The notes beneath the pieces were generated by a model. It had not been told where the DNA came from. It ran no database searches and worked only from the letters and a program-made list of their open reading frames with translations. From Micromonospora sp. ALFpr18c (lineage in GTDB: Bacteria > Actinomycetota > Actinomycetes > Mycobacteriales > Micromonosporaceae): 64,000 nt of DNA. Position 1 is the first letter of the stretch; each line of letters opens with the position of its first letter. Below are positions 35,194-43,113 of the stretch, in pieces. Both the position numbers and the translations under genes were made by a program. The stretch lies in NCBI RefSeq assembly GCF_008868155.1, contig NZ_WBKR01000004.1, forward strand, positions 23,454 through 87,453, read 5' to 3'.

Positions 35194-36227
35194 CCGCCGC
35201 CGACGCCACCACCGACACGAGGACCACGCACATGCTGCTCGACCCCGGGATGGACCTCACCCTGCGCCCGATGCGCTACCCGCACTTCTTCGACCGGTTC
35301 CGCGACGCCATCCGCAACACCTGGACGGTCGAGGAGGTCGACCTGCACGCCGACCTCGCCGACCTGGACAAGCTCTCGCCGGCCGAGCGGCACCTCGTCA
35401 GCCGCCTCGTGGCGTTCTTCGCCACCGGCGACACGATCGTCGCCAACAACCTGGTGCTCAACCTCTACCAGCACGTCAACAGCCCCGAGGGCCGCCTCTA
35501 CCTGTCCCGGCAGCTGTTCGAGGAGGCGGTGCACGTCCAGTTCTACCTCAACCTGCTCGACACGTACGTGCCCGACGAGACCGAGCGGTACGCGGCCTTC
35601 GCGGCCATCGAGAACATCCCGTCGATCCGCCGCAAGGCCGAGTTCTGCTTCCGCTGGATCGACTCCCTGCACGACCTGCGCGAGCTGCGGACCCGGGAGG
35701 ACCGGCGCACGTTCCTGCTCAACCTGATCTGCTTCGCCGCCTGCATCGAGGGGCTGTTCTTCTACGGCGCGTTCGCCTACGTCTACTTCCTGCGCTCCCG
35801 GGGCCTGCTGCACGGCCTCGCCTCCGGCACCAACTGGGTGTTCCGCGACGAGTCCATGCACATGGCGTTCGCGTTCGACGTGGTGGACACCGTCCGCGCC
35901 GAGGAGCCCGACCTGTTCGACGACGACCTCGCCGACCAGGTCCGCCAGATGCTCACCGAGGCCGTCGAGTGTGAGGTCCAGTTCGCCGAGGACCTGGTGG
36001 GCCAGGGTGTACCCGGGCTGACCCTCGCGGACGTGCGGGAGTACCTCCAGCACGTCGCCGACCGGCGCCTCGCCCAACTCGGCATCGCGCCGCACTTCGG
36101 GTCGGCCAACCCGTTCGCCTTCATGGAGTTGCAGGACGTGCAGGAACTGTCCAACTTCTTCGAACGGCGGGTGTCGGCCTACCAGGTCGGAGTGACCGGC
36201 ACCGTGGCGTTCGACGACGACTTCTGA
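35190..36227 (+). CDS. nrdB: Ribonucleotide reductase class Ia, small (radical) subunit
   Basis: A 345-residue di-iron protein that makes the tyrosyl radical for NrdA. Ligand motifs are present: Asp/Glu near FATGDTIVANN, EEAVH (E112, H115) followed by the radical Tyr 119, the second half EG...and FRDESMHMAF (Glu and His). The C-terminal tail (FERRVSAYQVGVTGTVAFDDDF) is the NrdA-docking peptide. The GTG at 35190 overlaps the nrdA stop (GTGA); an ATG at 35232 after CGAGGA is an alternative and would remove 14 residues. No nrdR or nrdS follows; a long perfect hairpin ends the operon. Confidence 0.96.
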   Translation: MTAADATTDTRTTHMLLDPGMDLTLRPMRYPHFFDRFRDAIRNTWTVEEVDLHADLADLDKLSPAERHLVSRLVAFFATGDTIVANNLVLNLYQHVNSPEGRLYLSRQLFEEAVHVQFYLNLLDTYVPDETERYAAFAAIENIPSIRRKAEFCFRWIDSLHDLRELRTREDRRTFLLNLICFAACIEGLFFYGAFAYVYFLRSRGLLHGLASGTNWVFRDESMHMAFAFDVVDTVRAEEPDLFDDDLADQVRQMLTEAVECEVQFAEDLVGQGVPGLTLADVREYLQHVADRRLAQLGIAPHFGSANPFAFMELQDVQELSNFFERRVSAYQVGVTGTVAFDDDF

Positions 36228-36237
36228 CCGCCGCAGA

Positions 36238-36307
36238 TCCTCGATCACGTGATGCTCAGTAGGTGAATCGGCTCGTCGACGACTGCTGAGCATCACGTGA
36301 TCGAGGA
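36238..36307. terminator. Perfect 22-bp inverted repeat between convergent genes
   Basis: Arms 36238-36259 and 36286-36307 are exact reverse complements with a 26-base loop. Each arm contains the inner palindrome ATCACGTGAT. It lies 10 bases after nrdB and 53 before the end of the minus-strand reductase gene, so it most likely terminates both, but the internal palindromes could also bind a protein. Confidence 0.75.
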
Positions 36308-36359
36308 CGCGCGCAGGAGCACGAGCGCGGCGGGCTCTTCGTGTGCCCGCTCAGGTCGG

Positions 36360-36938
36360 TCAACGGCGTACCCGGTAGCGCAGGTGAAGCACCCGGTTGC
36401 CCTGCACCACGTCCGGGTCCTCCAGCAGGTGCTGGGCGTGGGCCGACCCGAAGTAGCGTTTGCCGGACCCGAACACGACGGGTACGACGTCCATGCGTAC
36501 CTCGTCGATCAGGCCCGCGGCGAGCGCCTGGCCGCCGACGTCACCGGCGGCGACCTCGACGATGCGGTCACCGGCGAGTTCCTGCGCCCTGGCCACGGCT
36601 GCCTCGACGCCGTCGACGAAGTGAAACGGCGCCTCGGGATCCCAGCCCTCGGGCGCCGGCCGGTGCGTCACGACGACCACGTGGTCGATCCCGCCCGGAG
36701 GCTTCCCGTCCCAGCCGTCCGTCATGTCGAACACGCGGCGGCCGACGATTGTCACCCCGATCGAGTCCCAGTACGGCCGGGTGTGGTCGTAGGACGTCTG
36801 CGACACCTTCAGCACGCCGCTGTCGTCCAACGGGACGTCACCGCTGGACAGCCAGTCGAACAGCGGCCCGGGCTGGTCGTTCTCGTCCGCGATGAAGCCG
36901 TCCACCGACACCGAGCTGTACATGACCACCGTGCCCAC
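36360..36938 (-). CDS. Dihydrofolate-reductase-family protein (RibD C-terminal type)
   Basis: A 192-residue protein of the YwjB/RibD-C group: SSVSVDGFIADEN near the N-terminus, VTIVGRRVFDMTDGWDGKPP, VVVVTHRPAPEGW and VAAGDVGGQALAAGLIDEVRMDVVPVVFGSGKRYF. These have the DHFR fold and probably bind NADPH; the substrate in this common actinobacterial group is not known. GTG start with AGGAGAG upstream. Monocistronic in appearance. Confidence 0.88.
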   Translation of the reverse strand: MGTVVMYSSVSVDGFIADENDQPGPLFDWLSSGDVPLDDSGVLKVSQTSYDHTRPYWDSIGVTIVGRRVFDMTDGWDGKPPGGIDHVVVVTHRPAPEGWDPEAPFHFVDGVEAAVARAQELAGDRIVEVAAGDVGGQALAAGLIDEVRMDVVPVVFGSGKRYFGSAHAQHLLEDPDVVQGNRVLHLRYRVRR

Positions 36939-37002
36939 GGGCTCTCCTCTGCGTTGGGTGCCCCCAAGTTAGCGTGCCCTGAGCCGTCGCTCTGGTACGA
37001 AA

Positions 37003-37911
37003 TCAATCGGCCGGCAGCGGCCAGTTGTCCAGCACGTGGCCGGGATGTTCGCGCAGGAACCGCTGCCGGACGTCGACGTACCGGGTCGGTGTCAGCCCGG
37101 TGAAGGCCCGGAACTCGTGGCCGAAGTGGGCCTGGTCGAAATAGCCAGCGCGACTGGCGAGCTCGCCCCAGTCGATCGGTTCGGCGGGGTTGATCGCCAA
37201 CACGGCGGCGGCGAAACGGTAGGAGCGGGCCAGCCGCTTCGGCGTGACGCCGACGAGCTCCTTGAACCGCTGTGCCAGATGGGTGCTGCTGACACCGGCG
37301 GAAACCCTCAGGTCGCCGATCGCCACCGCGCCGCCGGTCGCCGCGATGACGCTGCCGGTATGGCGGACCAGCCCCAGGCCGGCGGTCTCATGCAGCCGGC
37401 GGATCAGCCCCTCCTCGAGCACCGTCAGCATCTCGTGCGGTCCGTCGGCCGTGGCCAGCCGGTCGCGCAGCTCGGCGACGGCCGATCGACCCCACACCTG
37501 CTCCATCGTCACCGGCCGGTCACACAGCCCGGCCGCGGGCATCGGCAGGAACGGCGCCACCCCCCACGGCTTGAAGTGCACGCCGACGGACCGGGTCCGG
37601 GGCGGGTAGCCGAACTCCAACGCGCGGGTGGGCACGGTGACCACGCAGCCGTCGGCGTACTCGGCCGTCTCGATGTCGGTGCCCGCGCGGATGCGCAAGG
37701 GTGCCCCGAGGTTGACGATGAGGAACGCCGCCGGACTTGCCGGCAGCATCAGCCGGGCGTACGGCGACGTGCCCTCCAGGTAGTAAAGGTCGTCGATCAG
37801 CCCGTCGAGCGGCGGTCGCGGCACTCTGGACACGTACTCCATGCGCCCAGCATCGCCGACGTCCCGCCGCATCGCCCGCCGGGATGGTCCAGCGATGCGC
37901 TCGGTCGGCAT
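37003..37911 (-). CDS. AraC-family transcriptional regulator
   Basis: A 302-residue regulator with a C-terminal AraC double helix-turn-helix (about 205-290: LRVSAGVSSTHLAQRFKELVGVTPKRLARSYRFAAAV, then WGELASRAGYFDQAHFGHEFRAFTGLTPTRYV). The N-terminal 180 residues look like a cupin-type sensor domain seen in many AraC proteins (YPPRTRSVGVHFKPWGVAPFLP). Start: ATG at 37911 with CGGAGA 5 bases upstream; an internal ATG at 37842 would remove 23 Arg-rich residues and may be the true start by family comparison. It faces a small membrane protein gene. Ligand unknown. Confidence 0.87.
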   Translation of the reverse strand: MPTERIAGPSRRAMRRDVGDAGRMEYVSRVPRPPLDGLIDDLYYLEGTSPYARLMLPASPAAFLIVNLGAPLRIRAGTDIETAEYADGCVVTVPTRALEFGYPPRTRSVGVHFKPWGVAPFLPMPAAGLCDRPVTMEQVWGRSAVAELRDRLATADGPHEMLTVLEEGLIRRLHETAGLGLVRHTGSVIAATGGAVAIGDLRVSAGVSSTHLAQRFKELVGVTPKRLARSYRFAAAVLAINPAEPIDWGELASRAGYFDQAHFGHEFRAFTGLTPTRYVDVRQRFLREHPGHVLDNWPLPAD

Positions 37912-37965
37912 GAGCCGATCTCCGGAAACCTGGCCGCTGGCGTCCCTCCGCTAGCGTGTGGCCTC

Positions 37966-38298
37966 ATGGGATCCGTGGACGTGGTTCTGGCCGGGGTGGT
38001 CGCCGCGGCCAATCTGGCCCTCGCCGCTGTGCTCTTCGCCAGGAGCCGTGGCGGCACGAGGGTGCCCCGGATCTTCGGGCGTCCGCAGCCTTCGCCGCGC
38101 CTGCGGGCGGCTATGCACGCCTGCCTGGGGCTGGGGTTGGGCGTCGGCTGGCTCATCAAGGACATCTTCCCGCCGCACTCCACGGGCGACACGGTGCTGT
38201 TCAACGTGGTCAGGATTCTGCTGGCGGCCGGCCTCGTCACCGCCCTGCTGGCCGCCTTCCGGCACGTGCGACCCGTCCGGGACACCTCGGCCCGCTAA
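37966..38298 (+). CDS. Small membrane protein of unknown function
   Basis: A 110-residue protein with three hydrophobic stretches (VDVVLAGVVAAANLALAAVLF; LRAAMHACLGLGLGVGWLI; VLFNVVRILLAAGLVTALLAAF). No family recognised. TAGCGT at 37952-37957, a good actinobacterial -10, lies 8 bases before the ATG, so the transcript is probably leaderless. It is divergent from the AraC gene (54 bases between starts), making it a likely AraC target. Confidence 0.65.
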   Translation: MGSVDVVLAGVVAAANLALAAVLFARSRGGTRVPRIFGRPQPSPRLRAAMHACLGLGLGVGWLIKDIFPPHSTGDTVLFNVVRILLAAGLVTALLAAFRHVRPVRDTSAR

Positions 38299-38318
38299 TT
38301 AGCCGGCCGCGACGGCTC

Positions 38319-38861
38319 GTGCATCTCTCGCCATCCACGCCGGCGGCTCATTCGTCCGGGCTCGTCTTCGTTGAATACTCATCTTTCTACCTTCAAACCC
38401 CTGCAACCACCACATATGAACACCCTCGCCCTCCGATCGAAGGCCGATTGAGCGGCGGCACGGGTTGGCTCGCCGTCAGGAGTGCCGGGAGCGGTCACGA
38501 GGCCGAGGTGACCCTGCAATTGTGGACAGGGGAGCCTCCCCAGCAACCGGTCTCGCCCGCGGCGAACGATGGGTGGGAGGAGCAGGACGCCAGTGATTGC
38601 GAGCTATTCGCGGGTGACCTCCGTGCCAGCATCGTGACCGAAGGACCGACCGACCTCTTCATCGAGATCCCGGCGGCGGGTGGTTACCGTGCGCGTCTCT
38701 ACGTCCGTGGGAGGCAGGAGCTCGGCCGAGCGTTCGACAGGTGGCACATTGAGCCTGTCGAGATCGATGAGGCGTTGTGTGCGTCGATGGACGACGACGG
38801 GGGGCCGAGCTTCCCGGCCGGTCACGAGAAGTTCCTGATCCAGGTGTGGCCACGCGCGTAG
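38319..38861 (+). CDS. Hypothetical soluble protein
   Basis: About 180 residues; not recognised. The frame is open from before 38000, so the start is uncertain: I take the GTG at 38319, the last start before protein-like sequence (LVFVEYSSFYLQTP), though no ribosome site is visible. The core is beta-rich with many aromatics (GWLAVRSAGS, EVTLQLWTGEPP, CELFAGDLRASIVTEGPTDLFIEIPAAGGYRARLYVRG) and ends in GGPSFPAGHEKFLIQVWP. Codon use is less G/C-biased near the 5' end, with an AT-rich patch at 38370-38430, which may point to transfer. Confidence 0.55.
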   Translation: MHLSPSTPAAHSSGLVFVEYSSFYLQTPATTTYEHPRPPIEGRLSGGTGWLAVRSAGSGHEAEVTLQLWTGEPPQQPVSPAANDGWEEQDASDCELFAGDLRASIVTEGPTDLFIEIPAAGGYRARLYVRGRQELGRAFDRWHIEPVEIDEALCASMDDDGGPSFPAGHEKFLIQVWPRA

Positions 38862-38967
38862 CGGGGCGTGCCAGGGCTCAGGGTTGCTCGGTGGAAGACC
38901 TGACACCAGGATCAGGGGTCGGACCGGGGCTGCGCCCGGAGGTCGGGCGGGCACCGGCGGCCAGATG

Positions 38968-39573
38968 ATGGCGGGCATGAAACACGCTGCGCTCTCTGTG
39001 GTCGCCGGCCCGGTCGGCATCGTGGCCTACGGGCTCGTCCGGCTGTGGGGGAGATCCGACGACGTGTACGGCCCGGGGCTCGACTGGCAGGCCGCGCACC
39101 TGGCCGGCCTCGCCGGCATGGTGTTCTTCGTGCCGGCCGTCGTCGCGCTGTCCCGTCTGCTGCCGGCCGGTCGGTGGCGCACCGGCGTGGTGGCGGTGAC
39201 GCTGGTCGGGCTCGCCGCGACCATGGTGCAGTTCGGCGCCGACATGGTGGAGGGGCTGCTGGCGGCGGACCGGGCCGAGATGTCGGCGCTCAGCAGGGAC
39301 TTCAAGGACATCCCCGGCGTCGAGATGGCCGTCTACGACGTCGTACCCCAGCTGTTCTTCGTCGGGCTGCTCGTCCTCACCGGCATGCTCGCGGCCCGAC
39401 GGCGGCTGCCGTGGTGGAGCGTTCCCCTGCTGCTCGTCGGCATCGTGCTGCCGGCTGTCACCCTCGACCTGCTCGCGGTCGGTGGCCTGCTCATGCTGGC
39501 GGCTCTCGCGCCGGCGCTGCCGATTCTGCCGCGCGAGACGGTGCGGACCGAGCCGTCCGTGGTCGCTGGCTGA
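38968..39573 (+). CDS. Hypothetical multi-pass membrane protein
   Basis: About 201 residues with five or six hydrophobic helices (HAALSVVAGPVGIVAYGLV; HLAGLAGMVFFVPAVVALS; GVVAVTLVGLAATMVQFG; VVPQLFFVGLLVLTGML; WWSVPLLLVGIVLPAVTLDLL; GGLLMLAALAPALPIL). A conserved-looking acidic pair sits at GADMVEGLLAADRAEM. Similar to small DUF-type integral membrane proteins of actinobacteria; function unknown. ATGs at 38965, 38968 and 38977 are all possible starts. It converges with the minus-strand CBM2-like gene 22 bases on. Confidence 0.65.
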   Translation: MAGMKHAALSVVAGPVGIVAYGLVRLWGRSDDVYGPGLDWQAAHLAGLAGMVFFVPAVVALSRLLPAGRWRTGVVAVTLVGLAATMVQFGADMVEGLLAADRAEMSALSRDFKDIPGVEMAVYDVVPQLFFVGLLVLTGMLAARRRLPWWSVPLLLVGIVLPAVTLDLLAVGGLLMLAALAPALPILPRETVRTEPSVVAG

Positions 39574-39595
39574 GGCCGGACGTGTGGCCCCGCCG

Positions 39596-40387
39596 TCAGT
39601 CCGGCAGGCCGGTGCACGCCGCCCCGTCGATCGTGCAGGCCGTCGGGGCGGCGCCGACCGGTGCGCCGTTCACCCGGAACGTCACCCGCACCGACGCGCC
39701 ACCGGGCACCAGCCCGACGCTGCCGTCCGGCACGAACGTCCACACCGCACCATCCTGGACGGCTCGTGCGCCCTCGACCTCACTCACCCGCAGCGACTCC
39801 CGGGGCAGGGTGACGGCCAGCTTCCACTGCGGCACCGGCACCTGGCCGGGATTGCTGATCGTCACGCTGGCGCCGTAGCTGAGCAGGGCGGTGTCCGCGA
39901 TGGCGAACTCGGCGCCCAGGGCGGCCGGGCTCGGCGCGGTCGTGGCGGCCGACGGCGACGGCCCGGTGGTCGCGGCTCCGGCGGTCGGCGCCACGGTGGG
40001 GGAGCCCGGCGGTACGGCCGGTGGGCTGGTGGCCGCCGGGATCGCGTGCGCCCGGGGCGTACCGGCCGGCGGTGTCCCGACCTGGTCGACCGAGGGTGGC
40101 GGGTTGAGCGTCACCGGCGCCAGTTTCTCCGGTGACCGCAGCACCGCGACGACGGAGACCGTCGTCGCGACCAGCACCCCGAGCGCCGAGATCACCGCCA
40201 CCCAGGTGGCCCGCGAGATGTCGCCCTGACCGGTGAACACCCGCCGTGTGGCCGCGGCGAGGGCCACGACCCGGTCCAGCAGGATGATCGCCACGGTACG
40301 ACGTGGCTGCGGCGGTGGTGCCGGCACTGCCTTTCTCCCCCTCACTTCGTCACCGGACGCGCGACTGCGCTCCGCCCGGTCGCTCAC
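39596..40387 (-). CDS. Membrane-anchored protein with CBM2-like extracellular domain
   Basis: A 263-residue protein: about 60 basic cytoplasmic residues, one transmembrane helix (about 62-83, VAVISALGVLVATTVSVVAVL), a Pro/Ala/Thr-rich spacer (about 95-155) and a C-terminal beta domain (about 158-260) resembling family 2 carbohydrate-binding modules (ASVTISNPGQVPVPQWKLAVTLP, GASVRVTFRVNG, and closing cysteines TACTIDGAACTG). It starts with GTG overlapping the DUF742 stop (GTGA), so it is the last gene of the six-gene operon. It may sense or grip cell-wall glycans and signal inward, or serve as an output; inferred. Confidence 0.75.
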   Translation of the reverse strand: MSDRAERSRASGDEVRGRKAVPAPPPQPRRTVAIILLDRVVALAAATRRVFTGQGDISRATWVAVISALGVLVATTVSVVAVLRSPEKLAPVTLNPPPSVDQVGTPPAGTPRAHAIPAATSPPAVPPGSPTVAPTAGAATTGPSPSAATTAPSPAALGAEFAIADTALLSYGASVTISNPGQVPVPQWKLAVTLPRESLRVSEVEGARAVQDGAVWTFVPDGSVGLVPGGASVRVTFRVNGAPVGAAPTACTIDGAACTGLPD

Positions 40388-40764
40388 AGGGCGCGTAGCC
40401 CGACGAGTATCGACTCGAGCAGCTCCGCGGACGGCAGCTCCGACAGCGTCGGCGGTTCGTGCGTCTCGATCAGGCCGGCCGCGAGCAGGTCACCGAGGAG
40501 CACCCGGACGGTCCCCAACGGCAGGTCCAGTTCGGCGCCCAGCTCGGCCACCGACACTGGATGGTGACACAACTCGACGATCCGCGCCTGTTCGGGGAAG
40601 AGCGGCGTCCGCGGGTTGGCGGTCCGCCGGGCGACGACCAGCGAGATCAGATCGAACCGGCCACGCTCGGGGGCGGTGCGCCCGCCGGTCATCGTGTACG
40701 GCCGAGCCACCGGGCCCGCGTCGTCGTCGTACCACGCCTCGTCAGCGGAGTCGTTGGTGGACAC
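40384..40764 (-). CDS. DUF742 protein (conservon CvnC-like)
   Basis: A 126-residue cytoplasmic protein. Features of DUF742: ARPYTMTGGRT, FDLISLVVARR, then a winged-helix-like half (QARIVELCHHPVSVAELGAELDLPLGTVRVLLGDLLAAGLI) and a C-terminal LLESILVGLRAL. In Streptomyces conservons, such a protein sits with a sensor ATPase, a Roadblock protein and a small GTPase. Here it begins with GTG inside the Roadblock gene (23-base overlap) and no MglA/CvnD-type GTPase follows. Confidence 0.9.
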   Translation of the reverse strand: MSTNDSADEAWYDDDAGPVARPYTMTGGRTAPERGRFDLISLVVARRTANPRTPLFPEQARIVELCHHPVSVAELGAELDLPLGTVRVLLGDLLAAGLIETHEPPTLSELPSAELLESILVGLRAL

Positions 40765-41191
40765 CGGCGTCCCCGCTCTGCACCGAGGAGGCCGGTTCGA
40801 GGCGGACCGGCAGGTGCCGTTCGGCCTGCCCGACGAACAGCGCCACCTCGTACGCCATGTCGCCGACCTCGGCGTCGTCACCGGCGATCCGTACGGTGAG
40901 GATGGTTCCGTTGCGGATGGTGGCGACGAACAGGAACGCCCGGGACATCTGCACCACGATCTGCCGCAGCCCACCCCCGTCGCAGGTGCGGGTGGCGGCC
41001 AGCCCCAGCGCCAGCAGGCCGGCGACGATGCCGGAGATCTGCTCGGCCAGCTTCGCCCCCACCTGGCGGGAACCGCCGAGCGGCAGGCCGTCGGGCGAGA
41101 GCACCACGGCGAACTCCGCGCCGTGCACCCGATCGACCAGCCGGTCCAGGGCACCGGTCAGGCTGTCCTCGGTGGCCACTGCGTGCGTCAT
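40742..41191 (-). CDS. Roadblock/LC7-domain protein (conservon CvnB-like)
   Basis: A 149-residue protein with the Roadblock fold (about 10-110): ALDRLVDRVHGAEFAVVLSPDGLPLGGS, a QISGIVAGLLALGLAATRT helix and IVVQMSRAFLFVATIRNGTILTVRI. Such proteins regulate Ras-like GTPases, as MglB does for MglA. AAGGAGAC precedes the ATG, which overlaps the kinase stop (ATGA). Its GTPase partner is not in the operon; the divergent dynamin-like GTPases are the nearest GTP-binding proteins (possible but unproven partners). Confidence 0.92.
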   Translation of the reverse strand: MTHAVATEDSLTGALDRLVDRVHGAEFAVVLSPDGLPLGGSRQVGAKLAEQISGIVAGLLALGLAATRTCDGGGLRQIVVQMSRAFLFVATIRNGTILTVRIAGDDAEVGDMAYEVALFVGQAERHLPVRLEPASSVQSGDAGVHQRLR

Positions 41192-43113
41192 CGATGTCTC
41201 CTTGCTGTTCTCGCGACCGGCAACTCGACGGTGTCGGGGCCGGCGCTGCCGGGGATGGGCGCCATCGGCCCGGGTTGGCGGATCCGCGTCGGTAGGTGGG
41301 CGCCCGAGGTGCCCCCGTCCCGCGCGGGCGGGGCACCGGGATGACGCCTCGCCGGCTCGTCGTCGGTGTCGCGCACCGTGACCAGACCGGTCGGGAGGAG
41401 GACCACCGCCGCTGTCCCGCCGCGCTGGCTGCGCCGCAGCGAGACGTGCGCGCCACAGCGGGCGGCCAGTACGGCGACGGTGTAGAGGCCCGCCGGGCCG
41501 GCCGGCGGGTCCGCTGACGGAGGACCGCCCAGCAGGTGGTTCGCGTCGGCCATCGCGCTCGCGTCGAGGCCGGGGCCGTCGTCGACGACCAGGACGGCGC
41601 AGCCCTGTGGCCACTGTTCGCCGCCGACGCGGACGGTGGTGTCCGTCGGTGAGTGGGCGAGGGCGTTCTCGACCAGCTCGGCAAGCAGGTGGACGACGTC
41701 GGTGACGGCGGGGCCGGCGAGGGACCACGGCCAGTGCGGCGCGATGAGGACCCGGTGGTAGTCGGCCACCTCGGCAACCGCGCCGCGGACGACGTCGAGC
41801 AGTGGCATCGGTCGCCGCCAGCGGCGGGCCGGCGTCGCGCCGCTCAGGGTGATCACCGTCTCCACGTTGCGGCGGACCCGGGTGGTGAGGTGGTCGAGCG
41901 CGAACAGCTCGTCGGTCTCCTCGGCGGACCGTTCCCGCCGCTGCATCCCGTCCAGCAGGCTGAGCTGGTCGCGGAGCAGGACCTGGTTGCGGCGGGTCAG
42001 CCGCAGCACCAGTTCCCGGGCGGCGGCGCCGTCGGTGGCCGGGGCCTCGCGGGTGGGGGCCGGCGCGTCGTCGACCGATGGCGGCGGCACGGGCAGCGCC
42101 GGGGCATCGGCGGAGGAGCGGACCAGCCCTTCGGTCAGCCGTCGGGCCAGGCCGACCCAGCTCAGCAGGACCGCGAGCACCGCGATGAGCCCGATCCCCA
42201 GCACTGCGCCGGTGCGGGCGACGAGCACGGCGGCACCCGGCGTGGCCCGCTCGACGCTGTCCCGGGCCGCCGTCGTCACCAGCTCGTGCAGCGCGCCGAG
42301 CACACCGTCGGCCGTCGTACGCCACTTCGCCCGGGTGATCCCGTCGACCGCGCTGGCGGTGTCCGTGCGCGACAGCACGTCCTCCAGGGCGAGCAGGTCC
42401 CCGAACGGCGGCCCTTCGGTGAACCGCCGCTGCCCGCCCGGCAGAGCCGCGACCGCCTCGGCGCGCGCGTAGCGCTGGTTGCTGACCAGCGCGGCCAGTC
42501 GACGCCGCCCGTCGAGATCGAGTCGGTCACCGGCCAACGCGGCACTGACCAGGGTGTCCTCCTGGGCGAGCAGTTCGCGGGCGTGGGCCAGCGCGATCAC
42601 GGTGCGGGTGTCGGCGGCCAGGTCGCTCTCGTAGGCGCCCCACTCCGGGCCGTACACGGCGAAGGCGACGGCGACGAGTTGGTCGTACCCGTCGACGGCC
42701 CCGGCGCGGTCGAGCCGCCCGGCGTCCACCTGGGATCGGATGGTGCCCAGGCCGTTCAGCCGCCGGACCAGCTCGTCGGCCCGGTCCCGGACCGCGTCGG
42801 CGGTGAGCAGCCGAAGGTCGTGGCCGTCGGTGAAGGCGCGAACCTCGGCCGCCGCCCGGTCGGTCCCGGCGCGCGCCCCCGCCAACGCGGACTCCGTCGA
42901 CGCGGCCCCGGCGATCGTCTCGACGGTCAGCCTCCGCTCGGTCTGCAGGCCCAGGACCAGCCGGTCGATCGGCTGGCCCAGCGTCTCGGCCAGCGCCCGG
43001 ACCCGCAGCAGGTCGGCCGCGTCCTGACCGGTCAGGTAGGCCGCGTACGACCAGAGCGTGATCAGCACGGCCGCCAACGCGACGAGTCTGGCCCGGATCC
43101 CTCCTCGGGTCAT
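41188..43113 (-). CDS. NIT-domain sensor histidine-kinase-like protein (conservon CvnA-like)
   Basis: A 641-residue membrane sensor. A short N-terminus leads to helix 1 (about 9-29), a 270-residue outside helical domain of the nitrate/nitrite-sensing (NIT) type, helix 2 (VLGIGLIAVLAVLLSWVGLA), then a coiled dimerisation part with LFALDHLTTRVRRN (the likely phospho-His in the actinobacterial pattern) and an ATPase domain (ELVENALAHS as N box; DDGPGLD as G1). A Pro-rich tail of about 70 residues follows. No response regulator is adjacent apart from the LuxR protein, which has no receiver domain. ATG overlaps the LuxR stop (ATGA). Confidence 0.9.
   Translation of the reverse strand: MTRGGIRARLVALAAVLITLWSYAAYLTGQDAADLLRVRALAETLGQPIDRLVLGLQTERRLTVETIAGAASTESALAGARAGTDRAAAEVRAFTDGHDLRLLTADAVRDRADELVRRLNGLGTIRSQVDAGRLDRAGAVDGYDQLVAVAFAVYGPEWGAYESDLAADTRTVIALAHARELLAQEDTLVSAALAGDRLDLDGRRRLAALVSNQRYARAEAVAALPGGQRRFTEGPPFGDLLALEDVLSRTDTASAVDGITRAKWRTTADGVLGALHELVTTAARDSVERATPGAAVLVARTGAVLGIGLIAVLAVLLSWVGLARRLTEGLVRSSADAPALPVPPPSVDDAPAPTREAPATDGAAARELVLRLTRRNQVLLRDQLSLLDGMQRRERSAEETDELFALDHLTTRVRRNVETVITLSGATPARRWRRPMPLLDVVRGAVAEVADYHRVLIAPHWPWSLAGPAVTDVVHLLAELVENALAHSPTDTTVRVGGEQWPQGCAVLVVDDGPGLDASAMADANHLLGGPPSADPPAGPAGLYTVAVLAARCGAHVSLRRSQRGGTAAVVLLPTGLVTVRDTDDEPARRHPGAPPARDGGTSGAHLPTRIRQPGPMAPIPGSAGPDTVELPVARTARRHR

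Noticed and set aside
34983..36296. 437-codon minus-strand frame
   Set aside because: Antisense to nrdB and the nrdA repeat.
39045..39878. 277-codon plus-strand frame
   Set aside because: Out-of-frame overlap of the membrane protein gene and antisense of the CBM2-like gene.
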